From Spongilla lacustris (lineage: Eukaryota; Porifera; Demospongiae; Spongillida; Spongillidae), in NCBI GenBank assembly GCA_949361645.1, contig OX442421.1:1886501-1950500 (forward strand): a stretch of 64,000 nucleotides of DNA, in the 5' to 3' direction. The notes beneath the pieces are model-generated. The model searched no databases, had not been told where the DNA came from, and was given only the letters and a program-made list of their open reading frames with translations. Of the stretch, positions 1 through 10,238 are shown in pieces. Position 1 is the stretch's first letter; every line of letters begins with the position of its first letter. Made by a program: the position numbers and the translations under genes.

Positions 1-485
1 TGATGTGTGTATATGTTTATTTCACACTGATGTGTGTGTACATGTTTACTTCACACTGATGTGTGTACATGTTTACTTCACACTGTACCTGACATTGTAG
101 AAACTGTACATAGTCAACTGTAAATGGTCTGTACAAAAAGGTCCATCCACAAGAACAGATGTGTTGCTAGGGTCGTAATTAAGTCCGTTGCTATGAAACA
201 TTTGTAATCAAGGGGCGTAGCCTTTTTGTAAAACGTTACAATGCAATGAAACAGTTGTGTTGTATAGTATCATAGCTGTAATTATATTTCATGACCATAT
301 AAGAATAATTCACTTTTTCAATTACATGTATACACAGGAAGTAATGGCTATTCATGTTGAAGTCCGGAACACATCACTGGAACACAATGACACAGTGCAG
401 AGATACCCACAGCACACACCCCTGCCGGGTATATACCTAGGATTAGTGAATGTCCCCTAAATATGTATGTATCTATCTATGTCCC

Positions 486-1062
486 TCCCTCCCCACCACA
501 ATGTCCCCCTCTCCCCACCTCAATGTCCCCCTCTCCCTCCCTCCCCACCACAATGTCCCCCTCTCCCCACCATAATGTCCCCCTCTCCCCACCTCAATGT
601 CCCCCTCTCCCCACCTCAATGTCCCCCTCTCCCTCCCTCCCCACCACAATGTCCCCCTCTCCTCACCTAAATGTCCCCCTCTCCCCACCACAATGTCCCC
701 CTCTCCTCACCTAAATGTCCCCCTCTCCTCACCTAAATGTCCCCCTCTCCCCACCACAATGTCCCCCTCTCCCTCCCTCCCCACCACAATGTCCCCCTCT
801 CCTCACCTAAATGTCCCCCTCTCCCCACCACAATGTCCCCCTCTCCTCACCTAAATGTCCCCCTCTCCCCACCACAATGTCCCCCTCTCCTCACCTAAAT
901 GTCCCCCTCTCCTCACCTAAATGTCCCCCTCTCCCCACCACAATGTCCCCCTCTCCTCACCTAAATGTCCCCCTCTCCTCACCTAAATGTCCCCCTCTCC
1001 CCACCACAATGTCCCCCTCTCCCTCCCTCCCCACCACAATGTCCCTCCCTCTCTACCTCAAT
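486..1062. repeat. 22-bp C-rich minisatellite, copy A
   Basis: Tandem units of about 22 bases read atgtccccctctccccacca with variants (cctcaccta, ctccctcc). The proline/serine-rich reading frames on both strands come from the repeat and are not genes. Copy number differs from the second copy at 58645-59250. Confidence 0.95.
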
Positions 1063-2137
1063 GTCCCATTTTGTCTCCCACCGGACACCTTCTCCATCTA
1101 ATGCCCTCCCATTCATCACTTCCTTTCTCGTGCATTCCTTCTCAAATGCCCATTTAGAAGCCTACTCATCCACCCTCCATTCCTCCTAATGTTCCTCCCC
1201 CCCCCACCCCCCCTCTTCATCACCTCACCTCACTTTCTCCCCTCCTCCTCCTCCTCCTAGCTCCCAGAGGGACAGTCCACAGAGCAGCAGATAGCTCTCA
1301 TCTACACGCTGCAGAACTGCCACAGCGTTCAGGAGCTCATCCACTGCCTCCTGGCCGGCCACGCCTCTCACCTGACAACCAGCACACCACCTGCAAGGTG
1401 GAGAGTGACCACCTCAGGAAGAAGGTGGAGCACTTGGTGGCCAAGAACAACACACTCTGCAGCTCCTTCGAGAGCGCAAAGCAGGCCGCCGCCCAGATGT
1501 ATCACCATAGCAACAAGGTGGAGGCCAACAACACCAGACTTAGACACACCCTCTGCCTATGTCAGCAAGCCTTCGAAGTGCTGGACCTTGTCTCGGAGCT
1601 GCGCGACGCATGAGCCCACAATCCAAGGAACCCGGCCCATGCCGGTTTCGGTTTTTCCATGAACGAGTATGGGAGTCTGGAATTGACGACTCTGCGAAGC
1701 CCTGACAATCAGAAGCAGTCCCTGGCCGCACGCTCCAGGGCGGTGCTTCAGAACCTGGAGGGCATGTTAGAGATACAGGTGTACCTCCCGACCAACATGG
1801 GGGGGACACACGTGGACACTGTCCCAGACCACGGGGACCAGCGGCCTGAGCTCCATCAGCGGGAGTGTGGAGATGGACATGGACCTTGAGAGGCTCAAGA
1901 TGTACGCCCAGGCCCTGCGCAGCAACATACACCACCTCCTCAGCACGCTCACCCCCGTGGATGGGTTGAAGGGGCTGGAGACCATCAAGAACCCTGAGGA
2001 GGTGAAGGACTGCGAGCAGGTCGATGGCTCCGCCCACATCCTGGACCTGGAGGAAGCTGCCAACGCGGAGGAGCTGTGCAAAGCCAGAGAGGAGTGGGCG
2101 GAGATGAAGGTGTGCGTGGGTACATGCATGTGGGGTA

Positions 2138-2546
2138 TACACACACACACATACACACACACACATACACACACACACATACACACACACACATACACAC
2201 ACACATACACACATACACATACACACACACATACACACACACATGCACACACACATGCACACACACACATACACACACACATGCACACACATACACACAT
2301 ACACACATACGCACACACACATACACACACATACATACACACATACATACACACATACATACACACACATACACACAAACACACACACAAACACACACAA
2401 ACACACACACAAACACACACAAACACACACACAAACACACACAAACACACACACAAACACACACACAAACACACACAAACACACACATACATATACACAT
2501 GCACACACACATACACACACACATACACACACACATACACTCCACA
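2138..2546. repeat. CA microsatellite, left of inverted exons
   Basis: About 400 bases of (CA)n broken by acacat and acacaaac variants. The His/Thr and Cys/Val reading frames it makes are artefacts. It faces a TG-rich tract at 3228-3475, so the two form inverted repeats around the inverted exons. Confidence 0.95.
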
Positions 2547-2555
2547 CACACATAC

Positions 2556-2802
2556 ATTTGAGGCTTGAACATGGCTGAGCATGAACGTGAAGAGGTCTGT
2601 GTACCTCTTCCCCAGCCTCTTTTCCCTCTCAGGGCCATCCTGCGGGAGGTAAGGGACATCACACCCTCCCTCATAGTGCGCTCCCAAGTCTTACCTTATT
2701 GGCTGTCATCTCCATCAAGTGGGTGCGGAGGTCCTCTATTATGCGCTCGTACAGTTTTATCAGGAGGGAGGAGTGGTACCCTTTCAGTAGGTGGAGGTGG
2801 GA
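2556..2802 (-). CDS. Two MCC-like exons in inverted orientation
   Basis: Read on the minus strand, exon 2802-2695 (36 codons, acceptor cagcag, donor gtaagac) encodes SHLHLLKGYHSSLLIKLYER and ends MEMTANK. A 55-base intron follows, then exon 2639-2556 (28 codons, acceptor cctcccgcag, donor gtatgt) starts DGPEREKRLGKRYTDLF and ends SHVQASN. Both exons begin and end in phase 0, as do the plus-strand exons ending at 2109 and starting at 3605. Placed between those two they extend the MCC-like pattern: AEMK then SHLHLL matches human AELKAQLYLL, and EREKRLGKR matches RREKKLKAR, just before the conserved NAEQLMGFVKEVHKANCDLV. I infer an inversion of part of this gene. A separate gene on the other strand is the alternative. 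Confidence 0.7.
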
Positions 2803-3227
2803 CTGCTGAGCCCCTGGGTGAAGTAGAGGTGGGACTGCTGAGCACCTGGGTGAGGTGGAGGTGGGACTGCTGAGCCCCTGGGTGAGGTGGAGGTGGGACT
2901 GCTGAGCCCCTGAGTGAGGTGGAGATGGGACTGCTGAGCACCTGGGTGAGGTGGAGGTGGGACTGCTGAGCCCCTGGGTGAGGTGGAGGTGGGACTGCTG
3001 AGCCCCTGGGTGAGGTGGAGGTGGGACTGCTGAGCACCTGGGTGAGGTGGAGGTGGGACTGCTGAGCACCTGGGTGAGGTGGAGGTGGGACTGCTGAGCC
3101 CCTGGGTGAGGTGGAGGTGGGACTGCTGAGCACCTGGGTGAGGTGGAGGTGGGACTGCTGAGCACCTGGGTGAGGTGGAGGTGGGACTGCTGAGCACCTG
3201 GATGAGGTGGAGGTGGGACTGCTGAGC
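2803..3227. repeat. 32-bp minisatellite beside inverted exons
   Basis: Around thirteen tandem units of about 32 bases, ggtgaggtggaggtgggact followed by gctgagcacctg or gctgagcccctg. It sits just upstream of inverted exon 2802-2695 on that strand. The first 12 bases of its beginning are also visible at the right edge of the window in copy B. Confidence 0.95.
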
Positions 3228-3475
3228 CCCTGTGTGTGTATGTGTGTATGTGTGTGTGTGTGTGTGTATGTACGTATGTGTGTGTATGTGTGTGTACGTG
3301 TGTGTGTATGTGTGTGTGTATGTGTGTGTACGTGTGTGTACGTGTGTGTGCATGTGTGTGTATGTGTATGTGTGTATGTGTGTGTGTGTATGTACAAATG
3401 TATGTATGTGTGTATGTGTGTGTATGTGTGTGTATGTGTGGAGTATGTGGTGTGTGGAGTGTGTGTGTGTGTGGT
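3228..3475. repeat. TG microsatellite, right of inverted exons
   Basis: TG-rich tract with tgtgtatg and tgtacgtg variants, the reverse complement in type of the CA tract at 2138-2546. It ends about 130 bases before the last MCC-like exon. Confidence 0.95.
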
Positions 3476-3715
3476 ATGTGGTTACTGCAGCGGTGTGTGA
3501 TGTACATGTATACATACATGTGTGGTGTACAGAATGTGTTGTATGATGTGTAATGTGTAGTGTAGTGTGTGCAGGTGTTTACTGCGCTGATGTCTTCCTT
3601 GCAGCAAAATGCTGAGCAGTTGATGGGCTTTGTGAAAGAAGTTCACAAAGCCAACTGCGATCTTGTGGAGGCTTGTGTTCGGGATGTGTCACTTAACAAG
3701 TAATATAGTAATGTT

Positions 3716-4006
3716 ACAAGATATAATAATTTAATAAAAATAAAATTGGTGATGTAGGATTTGTAGACAGCAATTGAGTAAAAAGTAAGGAAACAAGGAA
3801 TTACGGAGGATATTATGCATTAATTGATTTATAAATATTACATACCTACATTTAGCACATGATTTCAGGCAGGTACTAAATAATGTAGGTATGTAAATCA
3901 ATTAATGCATAATATCCGTAATTCCTTGTTTCCTTACTTTTTACTCAATTGCTGTCTACAAATCCTACATCACCAATTTTATTTTTATTAAATTTTTATA
4001 TCTTGT
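3716..4006. mobile_element. Hairpin MITE, 291 bp
   Basis: Nearly the whole element is an inverted repeat: acaagatataa at the left end pairs with ttatatcttgt at the right, and internal stretches such as ggaaacaaggaattacgg and taatgcataatatcc recur inverted. It begins 13 bases after the TAA of the MCC-like gene, so it may supply 3' UTR sequence. A related member lies at 31190-31380. Confidence 0.85.
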
Positions 4007-4279
4007 TTCCCTGCATTTTTCCCCCCATGGGTTGCTACTTATATGTTGCACGCATGAGAGCAAACGAAGAAGGAAGGGCAACCTTGGAATAATACCTGTT
4101 TATATAGCGCATCACATCACAGCAGTATATTTCTTTTAAACAGCTAAAGTCTCTGAAAGTTCTTGCATATGACTGCACACACACCCCCATCACAACTATC
4201 CTCACAGGATTCAAAGCCCTCTTCTCGTGACTGAAGGTACTCGTACGTTCTTCAAAACCAGTAGCAAAGGCATCATGAT

Positions 4280-4950
4280 TAATTGCCATAAATGTCTGTA
4301 CCTGATGTGAGCATGTATGGTGTGCGGATTAAAGCAATTGCCCATTCACACCAAAAATGCTTACCAGATTGCTTGCCATTTTCAAATGTGGTGGGCAAAA
4401 GACCACCACTAAGTACAGCACAGAACATCATGGCCAAACTATCTGGGGCAAATAGTTGGAGAAGGAAGTGAAAGAGGGGAAAGAAGAAGAGAAGGGTGAG
4501 AGGAGAGAGGAGGGGAGAGGAGGGAGAGGAGAGAGGAAGAGAAGGCGAGAGGAGGGGAAGGGAAGGAGAGAAGAGAATATGGGAGCAAAGGAGGGGATAG
4601 CAAGCTTGCAGAACATCACACAGATGAGCAGTACACCCCTTGGCAACATATCCGTGGGACATGGCACACACAAACATATACATACACCCACCTTTCCAGA
4701 GTAGTCCACTCCTCATCCTGGTAGGATGGTCCGGTGTTCCCTTTCCTCTTCTCCATGTCCAACTAATAACATCGGCCAAGAACAGCTCACAACTGGCAGA
4801 CATACACATTTGAACATACCTTCCCCAGTGCACATTCCTCATAAATGAATCATTAGTGATTCCTATAACCCCACCTTCCCCTAGTCCCCACTCCTCACCC
4901 CAGGTATCTTGTGCTGTCGAAAACGTTTGGTCCCTATATAAGCACATTTC
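4280..4950 (-). repeat. Dispersed repeat, copy 1
   Basis: This stretch recurs inverted at 51415-51990. Shared features are a purine-rich tract (4456-4580), the translated similarity HPTRMRSG-LWKGGCM, and the end ttgccattttcaaatgtggtgggcaaaag. Similarity is partial. The reading frame of 222 codons on this strand has low-complexity sequence and no domain I know, so I treat it as a transposon-like repeat. 4007-4279 shows nothing else I can name. Confidence 0.6.
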
Positions 4951-5023
4951 TCAACGAATATGTGTACAGGTACATGTACATAGCACTCTTGTATGTACGT
5001 GCACATGTATACGTTGTTGGGCG

Positions 5024-5058
5024 TAGCCCGACCTTCGCAATACGCGAAGGTCGGGCTA
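5024..5058. mobile_element. Small hairpin of the TTGGGCG family
   Basis: Arms tagcccgaccttcgc and gcgaaggtcgggcta are perfect 15-base inverted repeats around a 5-base loop. It is preceded by ttgggcg, the terminal motif of the elements at 10195-10238 and 22670-23203, so it is probably a decayed member. Confidence 0.65.
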
Positions 5059-5231
5059 ATGTATACGCGCATTACAAAATCACACTGTAAAAATAAATAT
5101 GTACATGTATAGGCCTAATAAGCGATTTACTTAAAGAACACCACAATAGCTATATATGCCCGAGAACATCCCGCGTCATCACTCACAACGCACTCCGTCT
5201 CACCACCACCTCCGTAGCTACGAGGCCTCAC

Positions 5232-5352
5232 CTGTAGTATTTACGGATTTCGTTGCCAGCCGCATCAAGTGCCTGAATATGCCCATACTCGCAAGCACAC
5301 GTCACAGCGGTCCGGCCCTCCAGATCTTGCACGCCAGATACCAGGATTGCCC
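5232..5352 (-). CDS. Possible ankyrin-repeat exon
   Basis: A 121-base minus-strand block with acceptor gaaacgaag and donor gtgaggcc. Its open frame contains DLEGRTAVTCACEYGHIQAL, which fits the ankyrin consensus (GRTALHxACxxGH). I could not join it to neighbouring exons, so it may be an isolated or decayed exon. Ankyrin repeats bind proteins; nothing more specific can be said. Confidence 0.4.
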
Positions 5353-5577
5353 CTTCGTTTCACAATCGTTACTTATAAGTTATTAATCCAATTATTTCTA
5401 CGCGTGACTTATTCTATTTTTAAAGTAGTATGGACGATCAAGTCACAGGACTTTAAAAGGGATTTGGCTATGTAAGTATCAAATCGCTTCTCAACATTTT
5501 GTAAACGAGTCCCATACATATAAGTCTACCTACATCATGAAACAGTTGTTGAGAATGGTACATGTAAGAACTAGAAG

Positions 5578-5721
5578 AAGCCAGACTGTGACCACTGCTG
5601 TGTGAGCAGAACCCTGACAAGCAGCTCTTGTGTGATGTGTGGCATGGCCTTCCACCTCTGGTGTCTGAACGAACCCGCCCCTCACAGATGTCCCTGAGGA
5701 GGAGGACTGCTGTGGGTATCA
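5578..5721 (+). pseudogene. Frameshifted PHD finger, UHRF1-like
   Basis: Read across three frames, the block gives KPDCDHCCVS, NPDKQLLCDV, GMAFHLWCLNEP and PLTDVPEEEDC. This is the order and spacing of the PHD finger of UHRF1-type proteins, which reads the histone H3 tail (family pattern DPDKQLxCDxCDMAFHxYCLxPPL). At least two frame breaks interrupt it and the closing WYCPxC part is absent or altered (CCGYQ). A gtgtcc follows as a possible donor. I see no other UHRF domains nearby, so this is probably a pseudogene fragment. 5722-6345 contains a 21-base G run at 5913-5933 and no gene. Confidence 0.55.
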
Positions 5722-6345
5722 GGTGTCCTTTCACCTTTTGGTTGTCCCCAGTGCACAATGGATGTGACCTAGTGATAGTGACTTTTATCATATCATCATC
5801 TTATACTATCTATGGTTTTATACATGCAGGAGGTGGATCCTTTATCCAATGTGGTCCTGTCTGATACGACGACTGCTTTAGTCTGCTGGAAAGTTATATT
5901 TTAATGGGGGCAGGGGGGGGGGGGGGGGGGGGGTTGGGGAATGGAGGGTAATCAGATATTTACACCTGCACATGTATATATTGTGAGGTTTAAAAGCTAA
6001 GCATGGCCACAGAATGTAAATGTAAACCACACACAAGTGTAATCTTACGTAAGTGAGTCTGGGAGCATGCCACATGCCTTACTACAGGAAGTTACTTGTT
6101 CATAGGTACGTTTATGCTTTAATTTGTCTCAGACACAACTCCTGTGTTTCAACCAGCATCCCATTTTCATGCATGAGTGCAGGGTGGGACTTGAGAATGT
6201 TTGCACTTTGCTGCACTCGTTCCCACTTATCTGATGCCCTACCATGCATGATTTAGCCCTCAAACTGATCTCACTCACATGATTACTGCAAATAAATTAC
6301 ACCAACAAAAATCTTCATACAAAGAATGCAGTATACTTTGCAGTT

Positions 6346-7725
6346 CTAATCTTTTAATGCAGCTATAACACCACTTGCCTTAATTAAAACTCTGCTTCCT
6401 CTTGGCAAGGGTGTATTAAAAAATATGTTCTCCAGTATATAAAAAAGATTCGTGCACCCTTCGGTGTAGCATATGTTAAATGCAAAAAATATGGCAATGT
6501 ACAATGGTACAGCCTCCTCCAACTTTGCAGTACATAGTACCTTGCCGTCGACGAGTAGAGCACACGTGGATTGTGCTGCTCTACGCTGGCAGAAAATGAT
6601 AGTTGGTTGGGCTATCCCACGGCCCTCTACGCTTTCAATGGTTTCAGTACTCTGACAAGGGAGAACATTGTAATTAACAAAGGTGTATAAAGTTATACAC
6701 TTTCTAACTTACAGACATCACATGAATTACTCTTGTGTGATCTGCAGCATACCTTGTGTCGCTACACAAGTAATATAGCAGCACTATTGAATAGATGTTA
6801 GTTTCTAGAAAATGGGATGTGTTTTTTAAACATTTTGCATGCTACTGATAACATGATTATACCTTCTTGTGATAGCCCTTCCAATATTGAGATGACTGGC
6901 AATGTGATGGGCCCTGGCTTCCGATTTCGCCATAGCAATTATTCTGGGTACCACTTGCCTCCATTTTTTTATTGCATCAACTTTCCCTTCCTTAACCATA
7001 TCCAGTTCACTAAAAAGCTATAACAAGCATAAGTAAAGAAAGAGAAAATAATACAGTAAACTTACACCACATGGGGTTTTCAACGGCGGATAGTCAGCCA
7101 CTACATCTGAAGCAGTTGGAGCTGTAGTTGATATATCATGTCTTCTTTTAGTAAAAGTTCTTTTCATCATTGTTTCAATTGTGTTTTCATTTCCCTCACG
7201 CGAAAATACAGTTTGAACATTGGATGTGTGAGATGTCAGATCTTCTCCTACTCCAAACTCAGAGCTGCTTGTACTTGGAAGGCTTGGACGCATTGGTTTT
7301 GCAGTAATACTCTTCCGTGGTTTTTTACTGCCCTCACCACTGTTGTGCTGGCCAGACCCCTGTCGTTTGTATTTGAGGCTTATATACTTCTGTAAATCAT
7401 GTAAGTAATAAAAAACAATGAAAAAATTATGACGGTCCACTTACATGTGACCATTGCTTGGCCAGGTGAGGCCACTTCGTCAGTATCATAATGATAGTAC
7501 TGACCCTATCATATTCCTCTCTGGTGAGATAAGAAGAAACGCTAAATAGGGAGCCAATTATTCCATTTAAAAAGAGGTTTTTCTCTTTGGTGTTGAGGGT
7601 CTCCTTGTTTGTTAGTGACTTCATGACAGATGGGGGGAACTTGGTTGGCATCTGATAGTCTAGTGGCAATGGGAACTGTTCCTCACTTTTCCTTTGCTTA
7701 ACCGACTTGCTCGGTTTGATGGTGT
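6346..7725 (-). CDS. Uncharacterised gene, SAMD3-like C-terminal family
   Basis: Four minus-strand blocks make a coherent gene. Block A 7725-7445 holds LTREEYDRVSTIIMILTKWP; block B 7389-7066 begins KYISLKYKR; block C 7017-6863 contains KKWRQVVPRIIAMAKSEAR; block D 6651-6346 holds TIIFCQRRAAQSTCALLVDG and ends in TAG. A-B and B-C join in phase with canonical sites (gtaagt donors, tttacag and gttatag acceptors). The C-D join is not in phase with the best donor and is unresolved. The pattern (a Y-P-T-like segment, a W then basic KYKR, a YPPLKTPCG linker, a C-terminal VDGK region) matches a family often annotated in fish and corals as sterile alpha motif domain-containing protein 3-like; no SAM domain is in these exons. 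Function is unknown. The 5' end is missing or unresolved. Confidence 0.65.
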
Positions 7726-7875
7726 CTTAACCAAAAGTAAACTTTTGTTAATGCAATACTCATGGTACCTCTTGTATTAGCAAGGTAGTTGCATCCTGTT
7801 CCTAGACACATTTCTAAAGTCAAATTTAGCATGTCATACAGTTCATGATATACTCTTACCATGTGTTACCTAAAA

Positions 7876-8040
7876 CACCTTCCTCTGTACATAGGTACCC
7901 CTGGACAGGTGGATACAGCCCCCCCAGGACACCTTCCTCTGTACATAGGTACCCCTGGACAGGTGGATACAGCCCCCCCAGGACACCTTCCTCTGTACAT
8001 AGGTACCCGTGGACAGGTGGATATAGCCCCCCCCCCCCCC
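7876..8040. repeat. 54-bp minisatellite, three units
   Basis: Three tandem units of 54 bases (caccttcctctgtacatagg then tacccctggacaggtggata), ending in a 14-base C run. Since 54 is a multiple of three, all frames stay open and give spurious reading frames on both strands. Confidence 0.95.
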
Positions 8041-8159
8041 AGGACAATATTGCATCCCCCCCCTCTGGACACAATTTTTGTCCTCCGTGGGGGTGTATGA
8101 TTATTAAATGGAATAGCCCATTACCTTGGATGATGATGTGTCTTCTGAACAATTAACGC

Positions 8160-8806
8160 TCAGTGGTACAAGCCTTCGTAGACGGTCGATCGCGAGATGT
8201 GTTTGTTTGCCTCCCAACCAGAAGCGGGAAGTCCTTGCGCTACTGGATACTCCCCGAAGTACTTAGTATTGTGGTCGTTGCACGTCCTTTGAAACTCTGA
8301 TGAGGGAGCAGGTTGAAGCCCTTAAAGGCAGAGGGTCTAGAGCTGTACGTATGGGGGACGCTTTGTGCGACGATCAAGTACAGGATGAAATGCAGGAAGG
8401 TCGCTACCACTTGTCTTTCTAGCATGCTTCACAACCACCTGATGAAATTGAGATAAAACACCCATGTATGGAGGTGTTTGTTGCAACGTCTTACCGACAC
8501 AGATGGTGATAAAGTACTAGCAGCTGCTAACTGTGCAGATGACCTAGCTCTTCTAACTGCCTGTATGCTGTAGGCTGGGATGTTGTAACTGTAAATCCTA
8601 GATGCACCCCTGCACTTATCGCTGCTTCTATGTCGTTTTCTATCTTGCCTAGCTCCTCTCCTTTTTACTGCATCTATCTGCAGATTATGATTATAAATAT
8701 CCGGCGTGCGTCTAGGAACTATTCTGTCAACTAATTCTCGTTCAATGCAAACGCATCCTACATGAAGCGCTTTAGCACTGGAAGCACATGTCTTGTTGAG
8801 CTGCAA
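8160..8806 (-). CDS. Possible exons of an unidentified gene
   Basis: A minus-strand frame from 8806 to about 8510 is arginine/serine-rich (DAVKRRGARQDRKRHRSS) and ends at a good donor, tcg|gtaaga. Further left a second frame reads TKYFGEYPVAQGLPASGWEA and stops at TGA 8162-8160. The two cannot be joined in phase with the sites I can see, so boundaries are unsure. They could be two short genes or a degraded one, and might even be 5' exons of the 6346-7725 gene. No domain recognised. Confidence 0.3.
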
Positions 8807-8930
8807 TGTAGGATCTCCGTCGTCTGTACATTTCTGGCATTTTACCGCATGACGAAGCCTAATTTATCGATAAATTTGATTATCGTGGCATTCTTGGGCC
8901 ACATAATTGTTGCCAGTGTCTCCATACCTA

Positions 8931-8991
8931 GACGCGTAGCGGTGATGTAATCCATCCGCAGCTGCGTCCGTTGGGTCTGGGGCCGAGACTA
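8931..8991. mobile_element. Half of a hairpin MITE next to a C run
   Basis: gacgcgtagcggtgatgtaa through ggccgagacta matches one arm of the hairpin at 55799-55912. It ends directly at a 26-base C run (8992-9017). 9018-9360 holds no gene I can see. Confidence 0.75.
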
Positions 8992-9360
8992 CCCCCCCCC
9001 CCCCCCCCCCCCCCCCCAAGCTGGCGGGACTAATGCTAAATAGCTTCCGCCGCCCCTGCATGTACAACATCAAACATAGGGGGGAGGGAGGGAGAAGATG
9101 GGTGTGGTTACACAGGAACAGAAGAGTGGCCACACATGGGAACGCAAGTAAGCCCCGCCCCCTCCGTCCCCACAAAAAATAATAATGCCCGATTAATAAT
9201 GGCTCGTGTTTAAAAAAAACAACATAACTATGGTTTAAACGAGCGTATCGTCGTATCCAGTAACTCTAGCGTACCTGTTTCAAATTCCTGGAAAGAAATT
9301 ATGCTCTAACAAGACGGCGCTCGACGAGACTTTTTGTGTGGGTATAACACATTTGATCCC

Positions 9361-10167
9361 CAGTGGCGGATCCAGGGGGGGGGGCAACTGGGTTCTGCCC
9401 CCCCCCCCCCCCGCCAAATAGAAATTAAATATTCATAGCTAAGGGGCGGTGCCTTACACGATTAATAGTATGTGCTAAAACGGTTAAATGTACGTGCAAA
9501 GGCAGCAGTGCCAGCCGGTGCGGAGCCATGCAGTCTAGAACATCGGGCAGGCATACACGTGCTCTGAATTAAAACGTCCGCGACAGCTGGAATTGTAATA
9601 ATTTGTGTGTTTGAGTGAATTCAAAGGCGCCTATACAAGTCAAATCTTTCAATAGCAGCAGGTAGGCCTATGCAGCAAATCCATACCGTCAAAATTAATA
9701 TTATAGTTCACTGGTTCTTTTGACGTTGAAGTTATTCTGGACTGACCAGATGGAGCCTCGGAGTCGAAAGCGACCAAGCAAAGAAGGTTTGCCATTGGAT
9801 GCATGATATTATAATCGTTTGTACACAATGCTGATAATCGAAGTGCACCACCGGCCAACTTTAGTGCCACGTCACGCAGAGATAATAGAGTTTATCTACG
9901 TAGAAGAGTTATAACGTTTTTGGAGCAGTTTTTAAGTACTTTTGGGGGGGGTTTTCAACGCAAAAAGCGTTGGCTTCTGGGGCGGAGCCCCAGACCCCGC
10001 TGGGGGAGCTTACAGCGCTCCCCCAGACCCCCTAGCTGGGCGGGAGGGGTGCCCCCCTCCCGCACCCTCCCCGGGGCGGCTCCGCATCCAGCTTTGCCCC
10101 ACCCCCTGCCACACCCTCACCTGTGCCCCCCCCCCCCCCCCGCTCCCAATTCCTGGATCCGCCCCTG
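9361..10167. mobile_element. Non-autonomous TIR element, hAT-like ends
   Basis: Left end cagtggcggatccagg and right end cctggatccgcccctg are 16-base inverted repeats with one mismatch, each followed inward by G or C runs (9375-9384, 9398-9412, 10126-10141). CAGxGG ends are common in hAT elements, which duplicate 8 bp; the flanks ttgatccc and gtcatcca agree at only 5 of 8 positions, so the duplication is unproven. No transposase frame inside. Confidence 0.65.
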
Positions 10168-10194
10168 GTCATCCAATGTTACGTATATTAGCAC

Positions 10195-10238
10195 TAGTTG
10201 GGCGTAGCCCGTCGCGAAGGTCGGGCTACGCCCAACTA
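10195..10238. mobile_element. 44-bp hairpin MITE, TTGGGCG family
   Basis: tagttgggcgtagcccg and cgggctacgcccaacta are perfect inverted arms. Ends match the 534-bp MITE at 22670-23203. Flanks tattagcac and tattaatagcac look like a target duplication altered by a small indel. It lies 23 bases before the ATG of the A1CF-like gene, inside its probable promoter or 5' UTR. Confidence 0.7.

Larger units (their letters stand above)
1..2797. repeat. Segmental direct repeat, copy A
   Basis: This block recurs at 58160-64000 in the same orientation. The offset is 58159 at the left end, shifts inside the 22-bp minisatellite, becomes 58189 near 965-1290, and is 61203 after a 3,014-base insertion in copy B. 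I read at least one substitution (cactttctcc at 1231 against cacttcctcc in copy B) and minisatellite length changes. The whole CA microsatellite and the MCC-like exons look identical. Both window edges cut the repeat, so its full length is unknown. Bases 1-480 hold no gene I recognise, only a short tgtgtacatgtttacttcacactga repeat-like run and AT-rich sequence. Confidence 0.95.
1261..3703 (+). pseudogene. MCC-like coiled-coil gene, 3' half, rearranged
   Basis: The exons resemble the central and C-terminal parts of colorectal mutant cancer protein (MCC), a coiled-coil scaffold linked in vertebrates to Wnt signalling and cytoskeletal control. Exon 1 starts after a tcctcctag acceptor at 1261; its stretch YTLQNCHSVQEL recalls the MCC motif LQDCSNIQEI. 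Then VESDHLRKKVEHL and NNTRLRHTLCLCQQAFEVLDL continue to 1778. A 49-base GT-AG intron (1779-1827) leads to exon 1828-2109, ending EEWAEMK. The last exon, 3605-3703, begins QNAEQLMGFVKEV and ends in TAA. The exons expected between them lie on the opposite strand at 2556-2802. Two further defects: a one-base frame break at 1396-1397, unless 1345-1397 is a small intron that would remove conserved residues, and an in-frame TGA at 1611-1613. The 5' exons are not in the window. Family assignment is from memory of human MCC and fairly sure; whether the locus is functional is doubtful. Confidence 0.75.

Noticed and set aside
463..1101. Pro/Ser-rich or Gly/Glu/Arg-rich proteins
   Set aside because: Produced by the 22-bp minisatellite; no start context, splice sites or domain.
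1611..1613. TGA as a selenocysteine or readthrough codon
   Set aside because: No conserved residue is known at this position and no SECIS-like structure was seen; a damaged gene is simpler.
1540..2687. Long frames of 229-337 codons rich in Cys/Val or His/Thr across the CA microsatellite, and the same in copy B
   Set aside because: They are translations of (CA)n and (TG)n repeats joined to antisense of the MCC-like exons.
2671..3519. 282-codon minus-strand frame as a single gene
   Set aside because: Most is 32-bp minisatellite and TG repeat; only the last part is the inverted MCC-like exon.
4279..4947. 222-codon minus-strand gene
   Set aside because: Low complexity, part of a dispersed repeat also present at 51415, and no domain.
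9361..10167. 8-bp hAT target duplication
   Set aside because: Flanks ttgatccc and gtcatcca match at only 5 of 8 positions, so I do not claim it.
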